The translations under genes were made by a program, and so were the position numbers. Below, one piece after another: positions 1 to 5,820 of a stretch of DNA of 6,614 nt. The stretch covers positions 1-6,614 of the forward strand of contig CAMWQD010000068.1 in assembly GCA_947176325.1 (NCBI GenBank), given 5' to 3'. This DNA is from an uncultured Bacteroidales bacterium. GTDB taxonomy: Bacteria; Bacteroidota; Bacteroidia; Bacteroidales; P3. Under the pieces are notes generated by a model. It did not search any database. It saw only the letters and a list, made by a program, of their open reading frames with translations, and had not been told where the DNA came from. How positions within the stretch are numbered: position 1 is the first letter of the stretch; the number at the start of each line of letters is the position of its first letter.

Positions 1-158
1 CCCATAACCAAGCCCGGCATAACGGGAATTTCCGTCGCCGGATTGGGCATAAGACCCAATCTGCCTGTATACGTGCCAGATCCGCTACCAACCTCCTCCT
101 GCGCATAGATGCCGGAGAAAATCAAAGAAAATAGAAGAAATAAGATTTTTTTCTTCAT
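1..158 (-). CDS. N-terminal part of a secreted protein of unknown function (runs off the left edge)
   Basis: On the minus strand an ATG at 158-156 opens a frame without a stop to base 1, giving 52 codons. The protein begins MKKKILFLLFSLIFSGIYAQ, a typical Sec signal peptide: three lysines, a hydrophobic core, and a likely cleavage after Ala19 before Gln20, which is a common mature N-terminus in Bacteroidota. No cysteine follows the cleavage site, so it is not a lipoprotein. The mature part starts Glu-Glu-Val and is Gly/Ser-rich, then has a segment reading LGLMPNPATEIPVMPGL. I do not recognise the family from these residues. It is transcribed away from alaS, so it belongs to a different transcription unit. 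A periplasmic, outer-membrane or exported protein is all that can be inferred. The real length lies outside the window. Confidence 0.72.
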   Translation of the reverse strand, partial: MKKKILFLLFSLIFSGIYAQEEVGSGSGTYTGRLGLMPNPATEIPVMPGLVM

Positions 159-189
159 GGTTTTTGGATTTAAGGTCGTTTCTAACTTT

Positions 190-197
190 CAAATATA
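190..197 (-). promoter_or_regulatory. Candidate -7 box for the leftward secreted-protein gene
   Basis: Read on the minus strand these bases are TATATTTG, a full match to the Bacteroidota -7 consensus TAnnTTTG. The box lies 31 bases upstream of the ATG at 158, which would give a leader of about 25 bases. No TTTG is seen at the expected -33 spacing, so the call rests on one box in an AT-rich stretch and is tentative. Confidence 0.35.
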
Positions 198-204
198 CAA
201 AATT

Positions 205-222
205 TCCGCGATATGGAGCGGA
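205..222. repeat. Short inverted repeat in the divergent intergenic region
   Basis: TCCGC (205-209) and GCGGA (218-222) are perfect inverted copies around an 8-base spacer. The repeat sits between the two candidate promoters, so by their predicted start sites neither transcript would contain it. An operator-like site is therefore more likely than an RNA hairpin. Five-base arms can easily arise by chance, so the functional claim is weak. Confidence 0.25.
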
Positions 223-231
223 GGCATGGGT

Positions 232-262
232 TTTGAAAAAACGGGGGTTTGTCGTATTTTTA
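232..262 (+). promoter_or_regulatory. Candidate Bacteroidota-type promoter for the alaS gene string
   Basis: TTTG at 232-235 is followed after exactly 19 bases by TATTTTTA at 255-262. This fits the Bacteroidota sigma-ABfr consensus (-33 TTTG, about 19-21 bases, -7 TAnnTTTG) at every conserved position except the last, where A replaces G. Transcription would start near 267-269, about 15 bases before the alaS ATG at 284. It is the only promoter-like sequence I find for the plus-strand genes, which follow with almost no gaps. Confidence 0.5.
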
Positions 263-283
263 CAAGTTTTTAAAGTTTTGACT

Positions 284-2926
284 ATGGAAACATCCTCACA
301 AGCGATACGGAAAGCCTTTTTGGACTTTTTCGCAGGCAAGGAACATCATATCGTCCCCTCCTCGCCCATGGTGGTGAAGAACGACCCTACGCTCATGTTC
401 ACCAACGCCGGCATGAACCAGTTCAAGGATATCTTTCTCGGCAACTCGCCCCGCAAATATCCCCGCGTGGCCGACAGTCAGAAATGTCTGCGCGTGTCGG
501 GCAAGCACAACGATTTGGAGGAAGTGGGGCACGACACCTATCACCACACCATGTTCGAAATGCTCGGAAACTGGTCGTTCGGCGACTATTTCAAGAAAGA
601 GAGCATCGCCTGGGCGTGGGAGTTCCTGACCGAAGTGGCCGGCCTCGACAAAAACCGCCTCTACGTGACCGTGTTCGGCGGCGACGAGAAGGACGGCACG
701 GGCAAGGATATGGAGGCCTATGACTTTTGGAAGGAACATGTGCCCGAAGACCGCATCCTTTTCGGCAACAAGCACGATAATTTTTGGGAAATGGGCGACA
801 CGGGGCCCTGCGGCCCCTGCTCGGAAATCCACGCCGACATCCGCAGCGACGAAGAACGCGCGAAGGTGAACGGCCGCGATTTGGTGAACAAGGACAACCC
901 GCAGGTTATCGAGATATGGAACCTCGTGTTCATGCAATATAACCGCATGGCCGACGGGCATCTGGAGGAACTGCCTTCCAAGTGCATCGACACGGGCATG
1001 GGCTTCGAGCGTCTCTGCATGGTGGTGCAGGGCAAGAAATCGAACTACGACACCGACGTGTTCACGCCTCTCATCGACAGTATCGCCGCCGCTTCGGGCG
1101 TGAAATACGGCGACGATTTGCAGAAAGACATCGCCATGCGCGTGATTGCCGACCACAGCCGCGCCATCAGTTTCGCCATTGCCGACGGACAGCTGCCCTC
1201 CAACAACAAGGCGGGCTACGTTATCCGCCGCATCTTGCGCCGCGCCCTGCGCTACGGCTACAGTTTCTTAGGATTCAAGGAGCCTTTCCTCTATCGTTTG
1301 GTGGAAGTGTTGGTGAAGCAGATGGGCGCGCAGTTCCCCGAAATCGAAGCGCAACGTTCCCTTATCGAGAAAGTGATTGCCGAAGAGGAGGCCACGTTCC
1401 TCAAGACCATAGAGACCGGCACCCGTCTGTTGGGGCAACTCTGCCAGAAACTCAAGGCCGAGAAGAAAGACACCTTGAACGGCGTGGACGCTTTCACGCT
1501 CTACGATACCTACGGTTTTCCCCTCGACCTCACGGAACTGATGTTGCGCGAAGAAGGGCTGAAGGTGGACGAAAAAGGTTTCGATGCCGAGATGCAGAAG
1601 CAGAAAAGCCGCTCGCGCAACGATGCGGCGGTTACTTCCGACGACTGGGTGATTCTGAACGAAAGCAAGGGCTTTGAATTTGTGGGCTACGACTGCCTGC
1701 AGTGCGACACGCGCATCGAACGCTACCGCAAGGTGAACCGCAAAGGCAAGGATTTCTATCAACTCATCTTCTCCCCCACTCCTTTCTACGCCGAATCGGG
1801 CGGACAGGTGGGCGACCGGGGATATATAGAGGACGCGCAGACGGGCGAGAAAATCATGATTGTCGACACGGTGAAGGAAAACAACACCACCGTGCATTGG
1901 TCGGTGCAGTTGCCCACGAATCCCGAACACGAATTCCACGCCGTGGTGGACGTGCACAAGCGCGAACAGACCGCCTGCAACCACAGTGCCACGCACTTGA
2001 TGCACTATGCCTTGCGCAAGGTGCTGGGCACGCATGTGGAACAAAAGGGTTCTTTGGTGAACGAAAGCGAGCTGCGTTTCGACTTCTCGCATTTCCAAAA
2101 GATGACGGACGAGGAAATCCGTAAGGTGGAGCGATTGGTGAACAGCTACATACGCCGCAACGTTGTCCTCGACGAGATGCGCGACATGCCTATCGACGAG
2201 GCGCGGAAGCTGGGTGCCATGGCGCTCTTCTCCGAAAAATACGGCGACAAGGTTCGGGTGATCCGCTACGGGAATTCCGTGGAGTTCTGCGGAGGCACCC
2301 ACGTGGCCGCCACCGGTCGGATTGGATTTTTCAAAATCATCAGCGAGAGTGCGGTGGCGGCCGGCATCCGCCGCATTGTGGCCGTGAGCGGCGGGGCGGC
2401 GGAAGAGGAGGCCTACAGCGCTTTCGACCAACTTGCCGAACTGCGTCGGACGTTCAAGGCCGGCAGCGATGTGTTGGGCAGCGTGACCAAACTGCTCGAA
2501 GGCAACACCAAGCTCAAGAAAGAGTTGGATAAACTTCACAACGAGCGCATCCAACAGATTCACAACGAGCTTCTGAACGGCAAACACGTGATTGAAGGCA
2601 TCCCCGTGATTCTCTGCCTGCGCGATTATATGCCCGAGGTGGCCAAGGGCATCGCCATGTCGTTCCGCAAGGATTTGCCCGACGGCATTGTGCTTATGGC
2701 GGGCATTCACGACAACCGCCCCTACATTCATCTGCTTTTCGGCGAAGAGTATGTGAAACAGGGACACCACGCCGGCAACGTGATTAAGGAAATCGCCCCC
2801 CTGATGGGCGGAAGCGGCGGCGGACAGCCTTTCTTCGCCACGGCGAGCGGCACGAAACCCGACGCCCTGCGCGAAGCCGTTTCCCAAATCTTTACCATTT
2901 TGGTATTGGATATACCCCTTTCATAG
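284..2926 (+). CDS. alaS: Alanine--tRNA ligase (AlaRS), full length
   Basis: A cytoplasmic class II aminoacyl-tRNA synthetase that charges tRNA-Ala and clears mischarged Ser and Gly. It has 880 residues, close to the roughly 875 usual for bacterial AlaRS. Visible elements in order: FTNAGMNQFK near the N-terminus (motif 1 region); FEMLGNWSFGDYF from residue 91 (motif 2); GYVIRRILRRALRYG from residue 311 (motif 3); the editing-site zinc ligands H567 and H571 (HSATH) and C669 and H673 (CGGTH), each three residues beyond E. coli H564/H568/C666/H670; a predicted coiled coil around 735-765; and the glycine-rich DHHA1 motif MGGSGGGQPFFA from residue 841. Catalytic, editing and C-terminal domains therefore all look intact. 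I chose the ATG at 284 because METSSQAIRKAFLDFF is the normal family N-terminus. A TTG at 164 would add 40 atypical residues spanning the promoter. The last residues (LDIPLS) are a short, less conserved tail. Confidence 0.98.
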   Translation: METSSQAIRKAFLDFFAGKEHHIVPSSPMVVKNDPTLMFTNAGMNQFKDIFLGNSPRKYPRVADSQKCLRVSGKHNDLEEVGHDTYHHTMFEMLGNWSFGDYFKKESIAWAWEFLTEVAGLDKNRLYVTVFGGDEKDGTGKDMEAYDFWKEHVPEDRILFGNKHDNFWEMGDTGPCGPCSEIHADIRSDEERAKVNGRDLVNKDNPQVIEIWNLVFMQYNRMADGHLEELPSKCIDTGMGFERLCMVVQGKKSNYDTDVFTPLIDSIAAASGVKYGDDLQKDIAMRVIADHSRAISFAIADGQLPSNNKAGYVIRRILRRALRYGYSFLGFKEPFLYRLVEVLVKQMGAQFPEIEAQRSLIEKVIAEEEATFLKTIETGTRLLGQLCQKLKAEKKDTLNGVDAFTLYDTYGFPLDLTELMLREEGLKVDEKGFDAEMQKQKSRSRNDAAVTSDDWVILNESKGFEFVGYDCLQCDTRIERYRKVNRKGKDFYQLIFSPTPFYAESGGQVGDRGYIEDAQTGEKIMIVDTVKENNTTVHWSVQLPTNPEHEFHAVVDVHKREQTACNHSATHLMHYALRKVLGTHVEQKGSLVNESELRFDFSHFQKMTDEEIRKVERLVNSYIRRNVVLDEMRDMPIDEARKLGAMALFSEKYGDKVRVIRYGNSVEFCGGTHVAATGRIGFFKIISESAVAAGIRRIVAVSGGAAEEEAYSAFDQLAELRRTFKAGSDVLGSVTKLLEGNTKLKKELDKLHNERIQQIHNELLNGKHVIEGIPVILCLRDYMPEVAKGIAMSFRKDLPDGIVLMAGIHDNRPYIHLLFGEEYVKQGHHAGNVIKEIAPLMGGSGGGQPFFATASGTKPDALREAVSQIFTILVLDIPLS

Positions 2927-2956
2927 AGCCATGACAAGAATAGAGCCATGACAAAA
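2923..2956 (+). repeat. 17-base tandem duplication across the alaS/M23 junction
   Basis: Units 2923-2939 and 2940-2956 are identical at 16 of 17 bases and share ATAGAGCCATGACAA. The first unit contains the alaS stop (TAG 2924-2926) and an ATG at 2931. The second contains another TAG and the M23 ATG at 2948. Because 17 is not a multiple of three, the first ATG is out of frame with the peptidase. It opens a mini-ORF, MTRIEP, whose TGA (2949-2951) overlaps the M23 start as ATGA. Confidence 0.85.
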
Positions 2957-3925
2957 AGGAAGAAAAAAAACGACATATACTACCTCGACACCGCCTCGCT
3001 TTCGGTAAAGAAAGTGCGGGTGAGCATGCGGCAAAGACTGTTCCGTCTGTTGCGCTATCTGGTTGTATGTGTCTTTTTGGTAGGCGTCGCTTTTTTTCTG
3101 TTTGCGTATTTCTTTGAATCGCCCCGCGAGAGACAGTTGTCTGAAGACCTCTCGGTGGCCCGCGCCCAATACCGCTATCTGAACAAGCGCGTGGACGAGC
3201 TGAATTTGGTTCTGACCGATGTGCAGGACCGCGACCGCGACCTCTACCGCATGATTTTCGAGGCCGAGCCGCCCGCCCGCAAAGCTGTATTGCGCAATAA
3301 TTACAGTGAGTTCAAGGACAATGAGATCGGAGATGTGATTATGGAGACGAGCGAGAGCATCGACCGCATGGCCAACCGGCTTTACGCGCAGTCTCTCTCT
3401 TTCGACCAACTCTACCTGCTGGCGCAACAAAAGGAGAAACGCATGTCCTGCATTCCCGCCATTTATCCGGTGAACAAGCAGAAAAGCCGCATGAGCTCGG
3501 GCTTCGGCCAAAGGTTTCACCCTATCTACAAACGCCTTATCAAACATACGGGAGTGGACATAGCCTGTCCGCAAGGCACGCCCGTCTATGCCACCGGCGA
3601 CGGAAAGGTGACCGTGGCGGCGCAGAACATGGTGGGCTATTCGGGCTACGGCGTGGTGTGCCGCATCGACCACGGCTTCGGCTATGAATCTCTGTACTCC
3701 CACCTCAGCAGCCTGGCCGTGAAGCCGGGGCAGAAGGTGAAACGCGGCGATATCGTGGCTTATTCCGGCAACACGGGTATGTCGAGCGGGCCGCACCTGC
3801 ACTACGAAGTGTTTGTGAACGGCAAGCATGTCAATCCCGTCTACTACTTCTTCATCGATATTTCGCCGGAGGAATTCCTCGAAATCTTCGAGAAGTCGAA
3901 AGAAATCAACCAAAGCTTGAGTTAG
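2948..3925 (+). CDS. Membrane-anchored M23/LytM-family peptidoglycan endopeptidase
   Basis: A 325-residue protein with a lysine/arginine-rich cytoplasmic N-terminus, one transmembrane segment at about 34-56 (no good cleavage site, so an anchor rather than a signal peptide), a charged and probably coiled-coil periplasmic region at about 60-165, and a C-terminal M23 domain at about 180-300. All the zinc and catalytic signatures are present: H200 and D204 in HTGVD, H252 in YSHLS, and H283 and H285 in PHLHYE. It is therefore expected to be an active zinc endopeptidase cutting peptide cross-links in peptidoglycan, not a degenerate EnvC/NlpD-type activator. The substrate bond cannot be read from the sequence. 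A C-terminal tail of about 25 residues is Glu/Lys-rich. The gene follows alaS by 21 bases that contain the tandem duplication. The only other ATG just upstream (2931) leads to a stop after six codons, so 2948 is the start. Confidence 0.93.
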   Translation: MTKRKKKNDIYYLDTASLSVKKVRVSMRQRLFRLLRYLVVCVFLVGVAFFLFAYFFESPRERQLSEDLSVARAQYRYLNKRVDELNLVLTDVQDRDRDLYRMIFEAEPPARKAVLRNNYSEFKDNEIGDVIMETSESIDRMANRLYAQSLSFDQLYLLAQQKEKRMSCIPAIYPVNKQKSRMSSGFGQRFHPIYKRLIKHTGVDIACPQGTPVYATGDGKVTVAAQNMVGYSGYGVVCRIDHGFGYESLYSHLSSLAVKPGQKVKRGDIVAYSGNTGMSSGPHLHYEVFVNGKHVNPVYYFFIDISPEEFLEIFEKSKEINQSLS

Positions 3926-3931
3926 TGGCCT

Positions 3932-4252
3932 ATGTCTGAGAAGATGTATTATACAATGGGGGAAGTGGCCGGGATGTTCCAAGTGAACACCTCGCTGATC
4001 CGCTTTTGGGAAAAGGAGTTTGATATGATCAAACCCTACCGCAACAAAAAGGGGAACCGGCTTTTCACGGCTCAGGACGTGGCCTGCTTCGAACAGATCT
4101 ACCACTTGGTGAAAGAACGGGGTTTTACGTTGCATGGCGCCAAGGAACAGCTCAAGGCCAAGCCTCTGCAAGAGGACGAAAGCCGGCAGTTGATATCTGA
4201 AAATCTGCGTAGAATCCGGAAATTATTATTAGAACTCAGAGAACAATGCTAA
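3932..4252 (+). CDS. Small MerR-family transcriptional regulator
   Basis: A 106-residue protein, nearly all of it a MerR-type winged helix-turn-helix at about residues 5-75. The recognition part reads GEVAGMFQVNTSLIRFWEKE and is followed by the wing (RNKKGNRLFTAQDV) and a second helical pair. The C-terminus from about 83 is a short charged helix (RRIRKLLLELRE) suited to the antiparallel dimer coiled coil of this family. No effector domain follows, and there is no cysteine cluster for metal binding (only C52 and the last residue, C106). It probably acts as a simple dimeric DNA-binding regulator with no visible ligand site. It begins 6 bases after the peptidase stop and its last 7 bases overlap the lgt start, so it is co-expressed with envelope genes. 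Its target is unknown, though the divergent region 159-283 is a reasonable candidate. Confidence 0.9.
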   Translation: MSEKMYYTMGEVAGMFQVNTSLIRFWEKEFDMIKPYRNKKGNRLFTAQDVACFEQIYHLVKERGFTLHGAKEQLKAKPLQEDESRQLISENLRRIRKLLLELREQC

Positions 4253-5820
4253 ACTTCATCACCTGGACATGCGACCCTGTGGCTTTCAGCCTTTTCGGAC
4301 TGGAAATCCGTTGGTACGGCGTGATGTTCGCCCTCGCCTTCATTTGCGGTTGGTTTCTGCTGTCCAAAATGCTCAAGAAAGAGGGGCGCGACCCTGCCTT
4401 GGCGGATGTATTGCTGTGGTATGTGGCGATTGCCGTGATTATCGGCGCGAGGTTGGGGCATTGTCTTTTCTATGAACCGAGCTATTATCTGAGCCACCCG
4501 ATAGAAATTCTCAAGATACGCGACGGCGGCCTGGCCAGCCACGGGGCGGCGGTGAGCATTCCCATCGCCTTGTGGTTGGTGAGCCGCAAGTATCGTATAT
4601 CGGTATGGTATCTGTTAGACCGTGTGGTGGTTGTGGTGGCTTTGAGCGGTCTTTTCATCCGTTTGGGAAACCTTTTCAATTCGGAAATCTACGGACACGC
4701 CACCTCCCTGCCGTGGGGCTTCATCTTTGCCGACAACGGCGAGGTGCTGCCCAAACATCCCACCCAAATCTACGAGGCGCTCTCCTACTTCATCCTGTTC
4801 TGCATACTCCTTGCCGTCTATCGGAAGAAGCAAGGGAAGTTGCGCAACGGTTCTTTCTTCGGCTGGTTCCTCATCGCCTGCTTCAGCATGCGTTTCCTGA
4901 TAGAATTTGTGAAAGAGGTGCAGGTGTCTTGGGAAAGCAAATATCTGCTCGACATGGGGCAGATACTCAGTATTCCCTGTATTGTCTTGGGTATCGTGAT
5001 GGTGATTCTGTCGCATCGCATGGAGTTGGGGAAAATGGATAAACTGCCCGGTGCGGGAACACCCAAGCCGAAAGACACCAACAAGCCTCCGAAAACAAAC
5101 AAGCCGAAAAAACAGGCCTTGATGATTCTTGCGCTGGGGCTCGGCCTCGTGGGGGGGGCGCAGGCGCAATACCGTCTCTTTGGCGGAAAGAAAGTGGTGC
5201 AGTTCTCCGGGGTGGTGGTGAGCGGTGTGGATACCAAGCCGCTGCCTTTCACCACAATTTATATAGAAAACCGACATCAAGGCGGCATTGCCGATGCCAA
5301 CGGTTATTTCTCTTTTGTGGCCGTGGGAGGCGATTCGGTTCGTTTTTCCTCGGTGGGCTATCAGACCCGCTATTTCATCATTCCCGACACCGCGCGTTTC
5401 GATTCGTATTCGGTGGTGATTCCTTTGGAGCAAGACACGGTGATGCTGCTCGAAGCGGTGGTCTATCCCTGGCCAAGCAAGGAAAAGTTCCGCGACGCCT
5501 TCATCAATCTGGAGCTTCCCGACAACGATGCGGAAATCATTCAAAAGAACTTCAATCTGGCCACCATGCGCGAACAGGCCCGCGCCGGCAAGATGGACGC
5601 CAACATGAACTACCGCAACATCATGCAGCAACAGAGCCAGCGTCTGTATTATCAGAACCAGCAGGCTCCCAACAACCTGCTCAATCCCTTCGCATGGGCG
5701 CGCTTCATCAAGCAATGGCAGCGCAAACGCAAGGCCGACAAGCTGGAGAAACAGAGCGAGGGCTATAAGGAATACGAAACCGACTACGACTATCTGCCCA
5801 ACAGCCAAGACCATGAATAA
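4246..5820 (+). CDS. lgt: Lgt (prolipoprotein diacylglyceryl transferase) fused in frame to a carboxypeptidase-like regulatory domain
   Basis: The frame encodes 524 residues, roughly twice the length of a usual Lgt. Residues 1 to about 265 are a complete Lgt, the inner-membrane enzyme that transfers diacylglycerol from phosphatidylglycerol to the lipobox cysteine of prelipoproteins. Visible family signatures: Y24 in RWYG; H99 in GGLASHGA; R139, N142, E147 and G150 in the IRLGNLFNSEIYG signature; HPTQIYEA from 171; and R216/E220 in RFLIEF. Several lie at a constant offset of four from E. coli Y26 (two there), H103, R143, N146 and G154, so the active site appears intact. Residues 266-290 are a Lys/Pro-rich linker, 291-307 a signal-peptide-like hydrophobic segment, and 308-524 a carboxypeptidase-like domain plus helical tail (see the separate entry). 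ATG 4246 overlaps the regulator's stop (ATGCTAA) and gives the normal Lgt N-terminus. Lgt identity is secure. Whether one fused polypeptide is made in the cell is not. Confidence 0.92.
   Translation: MLNFITWTCDPVAFSLFGLEIRWYGVMFALAFICGWFLLSKMLKKEGRDPALADVLLWYVAIAVIIGARLGHCLFYEPSYYLSHPIEILKIRDGGLASHGAAVSIPIALWLVSRKYRISVWYLLDRVVVVVALSGLFIRLGNLFNSEIYGHATSLPWGFIFADNGEVLPKHPTQIYEALSYFILFCILLAVYRKKQGKLRNGSFFGWFLIACFSMRFLIEFVKEVQVSWESKYLLDMGQILSIPCIVLGIVMVILSHRMELGKMDKLPGAGTPKPKDTNKPPKTNKPKKQALMILALGLGLVGGAQAQYRLFGGKKVVQFSGVVVSGVDTKPLPFTTIYIENRHQGGIADANGYFSFVAVGGDSVRFSSVGYQTRYFIIPDTARFDSYSVVIPLEQDTVMLLEAVVYPWPSKEKFRDAFINLELPDNDAEIIQKNFNLATMREQARAGKMDANMNYRNIMQQQSQRLYYQNQQAPNNLLNPFAWARFIKQWQRKRKADKLEKQSEGYKEYETDYDYLPNSQDHE
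5035..5820 (+). other. C-terminal carboxypeptidase-like module of the lgt frame, with internal signal peptide; possible separate translation product
   Basis: This part of the lgt frame looks like an independent secreted protein. KPKKQ is followed by a hydrophobic core, MILALGLGLVGG, and an AQA|Q signal-peptidase site (cleavage after residue 307). A beta-sandwich of the carboxypeptidase-like regulatory type follows at about 318-395, with FSGVVV, DANGYFSF and SVRFSSVGYQT as its typical strands. The tail carries VVYPWPSKEKFRDAF at 406-420 and a Gln-rich, then Lys/Arg-rich, helical region. In my recollection such YPWP-containing proteins are usually separate genes of about 230-250 residues in Bacteroidota, with no assigned function. 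In-frame ATGs at 5035 (Met264) and 5122 (Met293) could start a separate product. The first gives a long lysine-rich n-region before the core; the second lacks any positive charge. The coordinates here use Met264 as the earliest plausible separate start. Confidence 0.6.
5151..5158 (+). repeat. G8 homopolymer tract inside the internal signal peptide
   Basis: Eight consecutive G bases encode part of Val302-Gly303-Gly304, just before the AQA|Q cleavage site. The signal-peptide residues before the tract and the mature domain after it lie in the same frame, so the length of eight gives a coherent protein. Loss of one G would bring a TGA at 5219-5221 and remove the whole C-terminal domain while leaving Lgt intact. 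Such tracts can slip in replication and are also common sequencing-error sites. Confidence 0.8.

Noticed and set aside
164..283. An upstream TTG start that would lengthen AlaRS by 40 residues.
   Set aside because: The added residues do not look like the family N-terminus, and the segment spans the candidate promoter. ATG 284 gives the expected start.
1268..2887. A 539-codon open frame on the minus strand inside alaS, and a similar 286-codon one at 296-1156.
   Set aside because: Both are antisense to a well-supported AlaRS and are rich in His, Val and Ala, as expected from reading GC-rich codons backwards. They show no motif or signal. They are shadow frames.
2927..2947. A terminator between alaS and the M23 gene.
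   Set aside because: The gap is 21 bases, has no GC-rich hairpin with a T-run, and is explained by the tandem duplication.
2921..4171. Long minus-strand open frames opposite the M23/MerR genes, and similar ones at 4615-5814 and 5843-6577.
   Set aside because: Each lies opposite a plus-strand gene with clear family motifs, and none shows a recognisable domain or signal peptide.
4623..4640. A GTGGTGG-rich stretch that looks like a simple repeat.
   Set aside because: It encodes consecutive valines in an Lgt membrane segment and needs no other explanation.
5107..5113. AAAAAAC in the lgt linker as a programmed -1 frameshift site.
   Set aside because: The codons read CCG AAA AAA CAG, which is not the register needed for tandem slippage, and the upstream and downstream parts already share one frame, so no shift is needed.
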